Shown: positions 11,628 through 22,704 of the stretch, piece after piece | How the letters are laid out: every line of letters begins with the position of its first letter | Numbering within the stretch: the first letter of the stretch is position 1 | The notes under the pieces: model-generated | What the model saw: the letters and a program-made list of their open reading frames with translations, nothing else | Database searches by the model: none | Told to the model about the DNA's origin: nothing | DNA from: Daphnia carinata | Taxonomy: Eukaryota; Arthropoda; Branchiopoda; Diplostraca; Daphniidae | Length of the DNA: 64,000 bases | Direction of reading: 5' to 3' | NCBI RefSeq assembly: GCF_022539665.2 | Contig: NC_081331.1 | Location: 6,172,501 to 6,236,500, forward strand | Made by a program: the position numbers and the translations under genes

Positions 11628-14600
11628 CAGAGAGAAGAGACTTTCTACTCATTGATTATTCTCGCGATAAACGAAGAGAATTACCGGCCCATCTCACCTC
11701 TAATAATCCTTTCGGCTTATCCGCTTTCAGCCTTTTCTATTTCTTTATTTTATTTTATTTTATTATTTGGCGTTGTGTTGTCATTTGACGGTGATCGTTA
11801 AAAGCGGCCTTTGATCGCTTGTATGTATACACGATGATGAGCCGTGCAGAGGACAAGTCACATCTCCGCAGCTAGAAAAGCATCTTTTCTTTTTTCTTTT
11901 TGTTTTTTGCCCACTTTCTGACAGTTTCATTCGTCTCCATTGGGCAAAATAAAAGGGGAAAAACATCCATTTACAAAACGTTTTTCAAACCATCACGTCT
12001 GTCTATCGGAGGGACGACCCCAAACACTTTGCCTAAATCGATCTTTTGTGGTAGATAGTAGCGGGGTTAGTTTATTATTATTATTATTTGTTTTTTTTTT
12101 GTTTTTTGTTTTTTTTTAAGGGAAGGCGGGAGTAGGCAAAAGGCTATACGTACGTGTTTGAATCAGCTTGGAAGACTATTGGTCTCGGCCTAGTTTATCC
12201 ATTAGGAAGACCCACCAACGGGGGTAATAAAACTGCAACCCATTTCTTTCTTTTCCAAATGTGAAGGATAAACAAATCGTGAGTATAGTTTGTCTATCTC
12301 CCCTCTTTTTTCCTCGCCCACCCCTATGGGCATAGAGTTTCTTAACTGCGTGACGATGGCATTGAAACACAAGACGATTGCGTTTCCGTTCATAAAAAAA
12401 AAAAAAAAAAATCAAACGCGCATCGACCGAAATGGAAAAAAAGAACATATGGGCGAACGATACGTTTTGAATAAGAACGCACGCAAGATCGTGCAGAAGC
12501 CAATATGGACTTTACGGGAAAAAAAAAATGCATTTGTTTTCTTTTCTGATTTTAGCAAGGAGCAAAATGATGTGCAGTGTCTAGCAAGCCCGGCTCTTTC
12601 GTAGGTTTGCAGGGCGGAACGGCGCAACGTCTCAGTTGAGATGCTGGATCCTCCTCGAGAGTTGGCGTGTGTCCGCGTACTGCGCCCCTCAGCACTATTT
12701 AGGCTTATCTCTAGCGCGTTCATGAATGGGGGAGGCCCTTTTTGGGTTCCGATAAGAAAATGAAGAAGGGAAGGAAAAAAAAAAAAGACGTCCATTGGCG
12801 CCAAACAGTCAACATTTTCTTGTGTCGTGCGGCTAGGAAAACATTAACCGCCGTGATAAAAACAAAACAAAAAAGAAACGTATCTCCCTCTCTTTCTCTT
12901 TCTGCAGTTCACTTCGCTTACTCTTGGCAAAGTGAAGGTGGACAAATACCTTGCTTGTTCCTTATCTTGCCACTACTTTCTTTCGTCTTGGACAAGCTTT
13001 CGTCATTGTTAACGGGAAAAAAAACGTAAGCCTTCTCAACTCTTAAAAATCTTTATTTTTTTTGTTTTTGTTTTTTCTTCTAACTGCTCTTTTCCCTCCG
13101 GAAAAGCCAGTGACCCTTCTCCCCACAAAAGCTGACCGAGTTTTTATCGCCTAGAAGATGATCGGCTCAGATAACCTCACAACGGTGACCCCCCATCTCT
13201 GAGAAACAGATTATTTGGCAATCAACATTGGTTATTATTTTTGTTTTTTCCGAGAGAATATGCGTCGTTGCTCAGTGCTTTCGGCTTGAAAATATGAAAA
13301 TATGCCCCGCGCTGTATTTCTATGGAACGAATTTCTTAATTTCCCGATAAGAATTCTGTCGATACTCAAACGAACACCATTAGTACGGTTTTTCCCCGTT
13401 GAATGATGACTGTGCTTAATCATAGATGGCATGCACGGCGTTCGTGATTCAGAACTCATTTGGTTAGGAGGTCATTGTGGTATCGTTTTTCATGTAGTTG
13501 CGTTCGAATTGATATTGTCACGTGGTCGATAGGGATTGTCGCGTTTTCAACTTTTCAGTTTCGAGAATAAGGGAGGACAAAGGAGCGGCAGACCGACTGA
13601 ACGTGTAGCTGTTTGTTTTTATGTAGACTCTAGATGGCTCACCCTGAGAGAATCGGTAACAGAGGCCGTGCTTCCTTTCGCAGACGTTGTTCTTGTTTTA
13701 TTAGAAATATTTACGTATTGTTCGGCCAATATCTTCGTGTAGTAAGCAGGGTCTGGGGTAATCGGGGCTCAGCCTTAATTCATGGGTGCTCGTAAATGTT
13801 CGTCCAATTTTTTTCAAAAATAAAGTGACGTGCAGCTGAACGCAAAATGGTACTGTTCTTCAGCAGATAATGGTAATGTCCAAAGTAACGTTTTCACCTT
13901 ATAGAGAAACCTGGTTAGGAACCTGGAAGCACAAGAAGCCATTATGGTGTCCTGAAGACTTTCATTGACACTAGATGGAAGCATAGTAAATGCTGTTTAA
14001 ACTAAAGTGTTTGACTGATTCTCGTGGTGTCATTCGAAAACGAAGCTTTGCCTCGTTGTTTCACAAAATGGAAAAACTTACAACGTATTAAAATCGGCAT
14101 TCGTGACGCTGATCGTCATGTTCTCCTAAGTATCAACTACTTCTTAAGTTGAAGGGATTGGAAGACACTTTTTTTTCACTATTGTTGTGATGTAAAACAA
14201 CTCGCATATACCAGAATTTTTTTGAACATAATTTCTGAAGTGGCGTCAGACTGGCAACATTCTACCACTAGCCACCACAGTTTTGTTTGCTTTGCATAGT
14301 ACTAAGCTTTTTTACTACCAAAAATTCCCAGTCTCCTTACACTGCATAGGTTTTTCAATATCAGCTAAGCAATTCCGCTTGGTGAAGATTTCATTCTCTC
14401 AATTCGAGTGATTACCTAAAATTGCATGATGTCTGATGGTCATCTTTTATTTTAGTTGATTCCACATACCTGATGTTGTATGCCTTTTAAGTCTTTTGTG
14501 TGGAACCCGTGTATCCACCACAGCCAGCTAACTAAAATTTCAAATCAAACAAGTTACAAATTGGTAAGTGGGTATAACTATTTATTAGATTCGGTATTTG

Positions 14601-16831
14601 TAGTTATGAAATATTGTTTGACAGGAAGGACAAGATTGAAATCAACTGCAAGTGTATGGCATGTCCTTTACCATGTTGTTTGCAATTTGGATATCAGGAA
14701 AAAGTTGCATCTAATAGTTAGAAAGGTAAATTTAGAATTTTTTATGCATTATCATAGTTTTTAAATTTGGTAAAAAGGTAAGTTCATCATTATCTAGACA
14801 GTAGAAGCTGTAGGTGTAAGCCACCTACTTGTATACAACTTGGAAACAATTTTTAGCTCAGTTGCTCAATATATGAATTATTAATGTTTTTTAGCTTAGC
14901 ATGCCCAGCATTTGTGCTATTTGTTTAGTGAAGGTAAATTTTATGAAGGGAAAACATATGCTTTGGGATAAGCAAAACCTGCTTTTCTTGTCGCTCTGTA
15001 GTTGGTGTGGTTTGAGAATCATTGCGTCGCTTGAATTCGTCGAGGTTTTATGCGGTTTGTAATCATTATTGAAATGACAATTTGGAAATCAACGCCGAAA
15101 TATCTATGGCATGACAAATACCTTTATTGAAAAATATTTCGCTAATTCAATAGTTTTTTAAGAACGTGATATAAGATGTTTTAAGGAGTAACCATCTGTT
15201 TTTGGTGCTTAGGAGTGTGGCAAACTTCTGATACTTCGAACAAAGTTATAACCTACCAAATTTTCCTTCATTAGAATTGTAGGCAAAGAACAGAAAGCAG
15301 GAAGAGATGCTGACATTCCGTAGAAAGCTACTCACTAATCACACCTGTTTGTCAATAACACAACCGTATCAATGGTCTGCCGTGAGGCAATGTTTGGCGA
15401 TGATGACTTACTGGGGGTCTTTCAAGGAAAAATTCTTGACCTGTATTCCTGATCGCACAAGCAGATGATTTTCTACATGAGTAGATACATGGGACATGTC
15501 AAGTTGGTTATGATTCTCTTGATTTCTCAACGTTCACGTTCGGTGTTGTGTTTAGTGTTCAGTGCGAAATGGTTTCAGTCGGAAAACTTAATTTCTTTTC
15601 GGCTTACGGAAAATGGTGATTCATCTAGTAGCTAATCAGATTTTATGTTCAAGCAGATTTCACAGAAATATCATAGCTCCAATCATGTTTTAAAATTAGA
15701 AAATGGTTTAGCCACACTGGAACTGGACACTACCACACTTATAGTTGTGACAGAACTGCCTCAGGAACAGCGTTTGACAAATCACTTCTAAATGATTTAA
15801 TTTAAAGCGAACTTAACGCTTTTTCAAAACTAGTCGTTTCATGTCCTAGCAGGAGTCCAGTAAAATGTCATGTGTACCGGTTTTATGTAAGTACTATAAG
15901 CAAAAATTGCTTACACCGATTTATGTATAGTCTTTATAAAGGTTTATTATCCCAATATTGTGGAATTACACTGAAAATTCGTGAACTTCGAACAATTCAA
16001 ATATGCAACTATACGCACGAACTCTATAAGAGCATCGCGAATTGTTACAGGAACATTTGTTATCGTTTCGTTTTATCCCATTTCGTTCAACCGTTTTTTT
16101 TTTGTCTTAACAATCTGGGCTACACTTGCATTTGTAACAGCGTGTTGCAAGTACGTTAAATCATCGGTGATTTAAGAAAACCTTTAATAGAATTAACTGA
16201 CGTTTTTTATAGTGCATGTAAAATACTCCGCCTATTCAACGATAGTGTTTTGGAAAGTACGTTGTATTGAACAAGTATATACAAGAACAATTATACTAAA
16301 ATTGCTTTAGTTTCATTAATGGAATGAAGTTAAATTGATAGGTAACTGGGACAGATTCCAGTTGCATTGCATCATGATTGCATGATAAGTTCTGGGGTCG
16401 CCATGTGCTGACATCTGCGAGACAAGTCAACAACTGAACAATTCCATTGCTATGTCAGCTGTCTTATTTCGTCTGGCTTCGACCAAGAATAAAATAGAAT
16501 ACTACCATTGTGCCATAGTTCTATACTATCATAGAGTAGTAGCATAACTCGAGGCCGCCCGGTGTTCGCAAAGTTGCTGATAACCTCGGAGAATGGAAAA
16601 ATAACACGGTATAATTAAAAAATGAAACGCTGATTTCGATTAAGTTATTGGTTCTCTCGGTAAACCAAACGTTTTAAAAACAACAAGTTTAGTTCAACTT
16701 TGTAAAAATAATGGAAAAATAAACTTTATTTCCATGATTTTCGTTCAATCCTAAATTGAGATTATGTACCTATAAATTTTTTAAAACTCCATTTCAAGTT
16801 AACGTCATCTAGCGACGACTAAAAACACTCG

Positions 16832-16975
16832 ACTATGGCAATCCGATTTTTACCCCCCAAAAAAAAAAATATCGGCCTTTTTTTCTATTTCACTGCTATC
16901 GCCATCTAACGGTGGATAGCAGTAAAACAGAAAGTAAGGCCGATATTTTTTTTTTGGGGGGGGGGTATCTAGTCT
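16832..16975. repeat. Two head-to-head copies of a short module (TAGATGGCGATAGCAG ... GGCCGATAT-T/G run)
   Basis: The sequence is a near-palindrome centred at about 16910. Each half carries a stretch related to CTGCTATCGCCATCTAACGG, then an A/T run, GGCCGATAT and a T9-10 plus G run. The same module recurs at 21.5-21.9 kb, so it is a repeat family, perhaps a MITE-like element. No target-site duplication could be defined. Confidence 0.7.
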
Positions 16976-17149
16976 TAGATGATCTATACCTCATCCTGTG
17001 TTCTAAAGTGATATGCTTTCACAGCTACATTTCTGTGTTCTTTTCCGTTATTAAGATCTATTCTGATTCTCCTGATATCCATCTTAACAGGTTTCTATTT
17101 GCTTTTCAACATCCATTTCATAGTGGTACATGTGGCTTTGATTAATATT

Positions 17150-18087
17150 ACCATAAAGACTGCCGAAAATGGGTGTGGTACCTGGTACGAAAACCCAGAA
17201 ATGGCATGAGTTCAACATCAAACATGGATTAGGTACTTTTTGGTTTTTTGTCTATCGAAAAAGTATTTTTAATGCTATTATTTTGCATTCACAGAATTTT
17301 AGCGGGGATCAAGTCAAGTCTGGAAGTGTTACAGGATGGAAGAGTGAGCCTACAGTTGAAAAAACACTGAGAGTGCATTACCATTAAGGTATGAGGTAAA
17401 GTAATAGAGTATGCACATTGTCTAATGAGAGGTACCATCTTGTGTAAATGAATCTTGTATAACAGCAATCCTTTATAGTTCTGTCACAGTTAGAAGCCTC
17501 AAATAATTCTGCTTCTCTTGCTAAAGAACAACTTGCCCTTTACGTTCAGAGTGTTGGTGAAGCTGGGTACTTAAATGGCCCTAAAGATGTTTCACTTTGC
17601 TGGCATTGCAGTAGTGAACATCATACATGGACTCTTTAGGTATGAACGGAATTTTCTTGAAAAAATTTTGAATTTATGACGAAGCATTTCTCCTCCTTTT
17701 TGCCAACCATGTCTAATCTACAAAAAAAAAATTTATCCAATAGGAAAGGATTTTCAGCATACTGGGAACACACCTATCAACAATGCAACATTCCACGGGT
17801 GCTATTTTATCATTCAAGAGCCTTATACAATGATTTTCATCTGCAATTTGTATGGCCTTTCCCAAGCTTCTGCCAGAAGTTGAATCTATGAGTCATGTAA
17901 GTCACATGAGCAACAATTAAGATGGTTAATGGTGTTGTTTTTCTTTTCTCAGTATAGGTTAGTAGTAACATTGGATCTGAAAAGATTCTTGGTTGGGGCA
18001 AGACACGGAATAAATTGTAATGATTGGAGGGATGACATGACGTTTCTATACTTCATTCGGATTCCCGAGACGGTATTTTATATTTAA
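17150..18087 (+). pseudogene. Diverged, broken copy of an unrecognised gene, left flank of the foldback
   Basis: Several stretches resemble exons with flanking GT/AG sites, but the frame is broken by stops. The segment from about 17745 to 18087 is clearly related, in inverted orientation, to the minus-strand DNA at about 19817-20215. Both have a block close to TTGCAAYTG followed by GGCCTTTCCCAAGCTTCTGCCAG or its relative. Both then have a CAT|GTAAG donor, a short intron and a GGTTGGG block after the acceptor. In the frame that is open in the other copy, this copy has a TGA near 17830. The shared AAGACTGCCGA at about 17157 suggests homology reaches this far. I do not recognise the family. Confidence 0.45.
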
Positions 18088-18553
18088 AAAATTGAAGTGC
18101 ATATCTGGGCTCCCTTCCTTTCCGTAGCCCCGTTTCCCCTTGACTCGTAATAAGCCCGTAGGGGGTCATGCCCCTACTGTACGGTATATATAAAAATAAC
18201 ATATACCGAGGTTTGGAGGGCTCTGGCCGGAAAGGGGACGTGGGGTGCCGCTTCGTCCGATGATGTGTTCACGGAGGGTGACGTGGCTGCCCACAAATCC
18301 GAACTAAAGGTTAATCGCTCCTGTAAAAATGTTCCAAATCTTCAGCTCTTCTTCCGGCTTCTCTTAGCCAATCACCGGGTAATCTCCCCGGTGGGTCAAC
18401 AAGGCAGTGTCTCCCCCTGCCTGGGTTGACGGCAACTTTTGAAAGGGCTATTGTGCCTTTTTAAAGTTGCAAAAATAATTGTAATGTGCAGAGAATTGTC
18501 AATAAAATTTTTTAATAAAATATTTTTTGCAAAATTCGTTTCTTTCATTGTCT
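18088..18553 (+). repeat. Left arm of a long foldback (inverted repeat)
   Basis: About 466 bp here reappear, reverse-complemented and apparently identical by eye, at 19349-19816. The arm contains small palindromes of its own: CACCGGG/CCCGGTG, GTCAACAAGGCAG facing CTGCCTGGGTTGAC, and GGGGTCATGCCCC. It ends in an AT-rich stretch with two AATAAAAT words. No protein-coding frame of note is present. It does not match a transposon end that I recognise. Confidence 0.9.
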
Positions 18554-19348
18554 GTTTTCGCTGTGTTTACACATTACATTTATCAACTTTTTTTTAACGT
18601 TTAGCTTGTTCATTTTATATTTATTGTTTTTGCCACCGTGAGGTATGCATTATTCCCATAGGTTTATCGTTTATCTGTAAGTATTCAATTATTATTTATT
18701 ACACTTTTTGAATTCTTCAACTTAGATTAAAGGAAGAACGTGTAATACCTCGATATTTTCTGAAGTAATTTTATATTTGTATTTTATTTTACTCGTAGTG
18801 GAACCGATCCCCAGACATTCAGCGTGCAACGCCGATGCTCTAACATTGAGCCACGAGATATATCTAAATATTTTATTACCGCATATCATATGTTATCGTC
18901 TAGGATGTTTACGCAGTCTTTCAGAACTATATGTTTATCTGTCTTTAGCTTTCATAATGTGCATAGCTCTGCGGTAGAGCCTTTAGCTGCGATGTATGTT
19001 ACCTACGGTTCAAACCTCAGTAGATGCATAAAAATGAAGCAGAATAAATGTAGGAAAAAATATTGCAGTATTGCATTTCAGTTTTCTTCTAAGTGTAAAT
19101 GCAAGTCCGCAAGTGACTAGAAAAAAGCCAACTCGACATTATATGATTCATGGCTCATTGGTAGAGCATCGCCGCGGTATGCCGAACATCTAGGGTTCGA
19201 TCCCTGGATAATAAATGAATGCTTAAAGATTAAAGATAAACCATTAGAAACAATGCTTACCATCAAAGGTGGCATAAACAATAAAGGTGAATTGAGCAAG
19301 CCAAATAAACAGAAATTGGTTAATGTATTGAATGAAAATAGCGACCAA
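18554..19348. other. Foldback spacer with three tRNA-like sequences
   Basis: The 795-bp spacer is not palindromic as a whole. It contains three sequences with RNA polymerase III-type A and B boxes at tRNA spacing: minus strand at about 18793-18857, plus strand at 18960-19028 and plus strand at 19147-19205. The first and third are related to each other. Acceptor stems pair poorly, so these are degenerate tRNA-like sequences or SINE heads, not working tRNA genes. Confidence 0.6.
19147..19205 (+). repeat. tRNA-like sequence (degenerate)
   Basis: The A box reads TGGCTCATTGGTAGAGC with a perfect GCTC/GAGC D stem. The B box GGTTCGATCC sits in a well-paired CTAGGG/CCCTGG T stem. The anticodon arm is poor and the acceptor stem does not pair in register. 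A related copy lies on the minus strand at 18793-18857. Confidence 0.5.
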
Positions 19349-19816
19349 AGACAATGAAAGAAACGAATTTTGCAAAAAATATTTTATTAAAAAAATTTTA
19401 TTGACAATTCTCTGCACATTACAATTATTTTTGCAACTTTAAAAAGGCACAATAGCCCTTTCAAAAGTTGCCGTCAACCCAGGCAGGGGGAGACACTGCC
19501 TTGTTGACCCACCGGGGAGATTACCCGGTGATTGGCTAAGAGAAGCCGGAAGAAGAGCTGAAGATTTGGAACATTTTTACAGGAGCGATTAACCTTTAGT
19601 TCGGATTTGTGGGCAGCCACGTCACCCTCCGTGAACACATCATCGGACGAAGCGGCACCCCACGTCCCCTTTCCGGCCAGAGCCCTCCAAACCTCGGTAT
19701 ATGTTATTTTTATATATACCGTACAGTAGGGGCATGACCCCCTACGGGCTTATTACGAGTCAAGGGGAAACGGGGCTACGGAAAGGAAGGGAGCCCAGAT
19801 ATGCACTTCAATTTTT
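19349..19816 (-). repeat. Right arm of the long foldback
   Basis: This is the reverse complement of 18088-18553. I found no difference along the compared length, while DNA just outside the arms is homologous but clearly diverged. Such near-identity implies a very recent origin or ongoing gene conversion between the arms. Confidence 0.9.
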
Positions 19817-20290
19817 AAATAATTAATACCGTAATACGCGGGAATACACAGGCGACTGATGGAGGGAAATTCAATTCCGTACTTTAAATTATTATAACTT
19901 TTCGTCATAACATCCCAACCAGAAACCTTCGCAGGTTCACTATTGCTATTAATCTAAATTAAGAAAATAAAACATAGATAAGCATAAGACGTTCTTATTG
20001 ATATCGCTTACATGGTACATAAATTCATCATCTGCCATATTCCTGTAGATTCCTGGCAGGAGCTTCTAAAAGGCTACGCAGTTGCAAATGATCATCATAG
20101 CCCAAACTTGAATACGAAAGTTTGAAAGAACCCTTCGTATTGGACACAGAGATCTTCCATGGGCTTTCCGGTTGGACGTTCCATGCACCATAAAAAACAG
20201 ATAGGTTACAAAGTTCGTTGTTTTGATCACTAAACGTTAAGGTAAACAATGTACCTGGGCTCGGCAGTCTTGACAACAATTTCCATTACA
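19817..20290 (-). pseudogene. Second copy of the unrecognised gene, right flank of the foldback
   Basis: On the minus strand an open frame of about 84 codons (20028-20279) contains VFYGAWNVQPESPWKISVSN and reads like real protein. It starts at a TTG in the open frame, so an upstream exon would be needed. A short ATG frame (MADDEFMYH) then meets a GT donor at about 20010. A plausible exon follows after an AG near 19960 and runs into the foldback arm. The copy at 17.1-18.1 kb is its diverged inverted partner. It may be a gene fragment rather than a working gene; I do not recognise the family. Confidence 0.4.
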
Positions 20291-20947
20291 ACATCATATC
20301 ACCTGGTTTTATGGAAAAAGAATTTCGTAGGCTACTGTTCAAAATAGAAATGGTTGCACTCAAATCTATTGACAGAAGAGGATTAAGGATGTCGCCTTAG
20401 GGAGTGCAAACCGCGATTTTCGAAACTATTAAATGCTTGTTAGCCATTGAAAGATTGCTAGCTGACGCAGACAATCGTTTGGGACATGATTAATGAGCTG
20501 TTTCGTGGATAAAGCTCGTTTTTTTTAGTCCTCTCCAGGATGACATGAATTCCAGCATGTTCTACACATGTATCAGCACTTCGCGATACACCAATTAAAA
20601 CAATTTAAAAATTTAAAATAGTACAACCTTTCAATGTTTTTGACTCCATGATTCATCTTCGTTGCAATTGTGAAGGCAAGACAACTGACCTATGGTGATT
20701 TATTTATATCACTTGCCATAATGTTTTCCCAATGTATCAGCTTTTCTACCAACAGTAGTTTACTAATACAACATTGACGATTAAAATTAGAAAACTAAAC
20801 AAACTCAGCAGAAAAGCATTACCAGGGAGTAACATCTTGCATGTTGACGAAGAATCCTCGGTTTATCATGTACATGGCAGAATATCCACATTGCCTGGAT
20901 GGCGCAATCCTTTGCGTTATCACACAAATAGTAACTAAAATATATTG

Positions 20948-21067
20948 AATTGAAACAAAATTTAAATGAAGTTTTACCCAACAGCCGGCTGCACCTCTGA
21001 ATTCCAAAACTATGTCTAAAAATTCATATCAAGCTTTTCCAGCATGTCTCACCTTTGGCATTTGTTT
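20948..21067 (+). repeat. Direct repeat, copy 1
   Basis: About 120 bp from AATTGAAAC to ACCTTTGGCATTTGTTT match 21593-21713 with scattered substitutions and small indels. Shared landmarks are ACAGCCGGCT, GAATTCCAAAACTA and TATCAAGCTTTTCCAGCATG. Confidence 0.8.
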
Positions 21068-21520
21068 AAATCATTCCTTCAAAAATTTTTAATAAATGTA
21101 AATAAAGTAAACAATTGATATTTATGTGACGTCGGAGTACCATTTGGCTGTCAAGCATTCCATACAAGATAGGCATTTTGAAGAATCAGTGGCAGGAATC
21201 AAGTGCTACAATTGGAATATGGGCTAGGTGTTATAGTCGCTGAGGGCTCTCAATCCCTAAACTGAACCTTGCTCACTGATGTGACAATCTATAAAAGGAT
21301 TTAAATCTTAATTAATGAAACATGCAGGATACTGTATAAAATTATAGTAAAGATGGTAACAAATGCTGAGTTACTAGAAATTTTGCCTGGGAAATCTCCA
21401 ACTAACCATATGAAACATAAGTCAGCTGTACTGCATTTGCAAATCCAGTGTTCAAGTAACCATATTATCCAATCCATGTCTGAAGGAATGAATGAGAAAA
21501 TTAAATAGGAATCTGGCCGC

Positions 21521-21590
21521 TAGATGACCATAGCTGTAAAAAAGAAAAAAAGGCCAAAATTTTTTTTTTTTTTGGGTAAAACGGATTGCC
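21521..21590 (+). repeat. Diverged copy of the TAGATGG module
   Basis: The sequence runs CCGCTAGATGACCATAGC, an A-rich stretch, AAGGCCAAAAT, a T run, GGG, then TAAAACGGATTGCCATA. It lacks the long G run of the copy at 21737 but keeps the order of all other blocks. It abuts the second direct repeat at 21593. Confidence 0.65.
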
Positions 21591-21592
21591 AT

Positions 21593-21713
21593 AATTGAAA
21601 CCAAATTTAACTGAAGTTTTACCAAACAGCCGGCTAGCACCTCGGAATTCCAAAACTACGCTTACACATTCGTATCAAGCTTTTCCAGCATGTGTCACCT
21701 TTGGCATTTGTTT
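21593..21713 (+). repeat. Direct repeat, copy 2
   Basis: This is the second copy of the 120-bp repeat at 20948-21067, sandwiched between two copies of the TAGATGG module. Confidence 0.8.
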
Positions 21714-21736
21714 CGGTTGCTGTCACCATCATCCGA

Positions 21737-21778
21737 CCGTTAGATGGCGATAGCAGGGAAACAGAAAAAAAGGCCGAT

Positions 21779-21818
<40 letters not shown>

Positions 21819-21870
21819 TAAAACGGACTGCCATACTTTTTTCTGTTTTACTGCTATCGCCATCTAACGG
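21737..21870 (+). repeat. TAGATGGCG/poly-G module with terminal inverted repeats
   Basis: The element begins CCGTTAGATGGCGATAGCAG and ends with its complement CTGCTATCGCCATCTAACGG. Inside are GGCCGATAT, nine T, 29 G (21790-21818) and TAAAACGGACTGCCATA. The inverted ends make it MITE-like. The same blocks form the palindrome at 16832-16975. Confidence 0.75.
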
Positions 21871-22704
21871 TCAGATTTCTAATTAATCCCCTACATACAG
21901 TACATTCGAACGAAAAGTCGGGCTCATTTAGTCGGGCTTAAAATTTTTTTTTAACAAAAACTGACCCTCATCGGAATTAGTTGAATATCACAGAATATAC
22001 TCAAAATGGAATGCTGATTCCGGGAAAATTGCTTTTTTCATTAAGTTAATCGTTCTTGAAATACATGGAATATTTGATGCAATACTAGCGCGCCAGTACG
22101 CTACAGCGCTAGCACGATGCAGTAGAAATATTAAGAAAATAAAAAACGATTGCATGCACCATGTAGTGGCGTTACATCACAATATTCAATATGTTCAGAA
22201 AACTGCCGCTTTGACGAGTAAAACCGAATTTTACTGAAATCAGCGTTCAATTTTGAGTAACGTACAATTTATTATAGAATTCCGTGTGGTAGTAGAAGGG
22301 TCATCAGAAAACAGTATACTTTTAGTACAAAATTATTCAACTTATGGCTTGTCATAATTTGAATAGATTAGCATTTTTGAACGGATTCAGGTCGCATCCT
22401 AAACTAATGCAAGTTATCCTTCCGCATGAACGCCACGTAGGTTGCTTTTTACAACCACAATCCTTCATTACCTAATTTCCAGTTTCGCCTTTTCGGACTC
22501 ATTTCACCGCCTATGGCACGAAAATTTTTATTTTGAGAAACACTTGGCTACTGAGGGATTTGCGAACACCTTAAGCGGTTTAATATTTTACACACATAGT
22601 GCAACCGAACCAAAAAATTGATTTTCTGGCTTTGTATGATATTGTATTCCACCCACAGCGTGGGTTGTTATGAAAAAGAAGATGGATCAATACCAAAATT
22701 AAAT

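Larger units (their letters stand above)
11070..17150. other. Intergenic DNA upstream of the Kruppel-like factor gene, no supported gene
   Basis: The first kilobase upstream of the start probably holds the promoter and 5' untranslated sequence, with a TATAAAT at about 11153, a (CT)n tract at 11350-11388 and a (CA)n tract at 11593-11626. From about 13 kb on, homopolymers become rarer and the composition is ordinary AT-rich intergenic DNA. TAGATGG-type motifs occur at 13421-13430, 13628-13640 and 13969-13980. I found no chain of open exons with consistent splice sites. A short frame near 15.4 kb and a Cys-rich frame near 14.6 kb look protein-like but are too short to call. Confidence 0.5.
20291..22704. 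other. Intergenic DNA with dispersed repeats, no supported gene
   Basis: This stretch holds a pair of diverged direct repeats (20948-21067 and 21593-21713) and copies of the TAGATGGCG/poly-G module (21521-21590 and 21737-21870). The remainder to 22704 shows no exon chain. The end next to 22705 is probably 3' untranslated sequence of the SF3A2 gene. Confidence 0.5.

Noticed and set aside
14560-14730. Cys-rich frame (INCKCMACPLPCC)
   Set aside because: Too short and isolated; no signal peptide or partner exons were found.
15365-15450. Protein-like frame (SMVCREAMFGDDDLLGVF)
   Set aside because: It hints at a transposon-derived fragment, but I could not tie it to a family or extend it on either side.
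18088-19816. LTR retrotransposon or DIRS element
   Set aside because: The repeats are inverted, and the spacer has no reverse transcriptase or recombinase frame.
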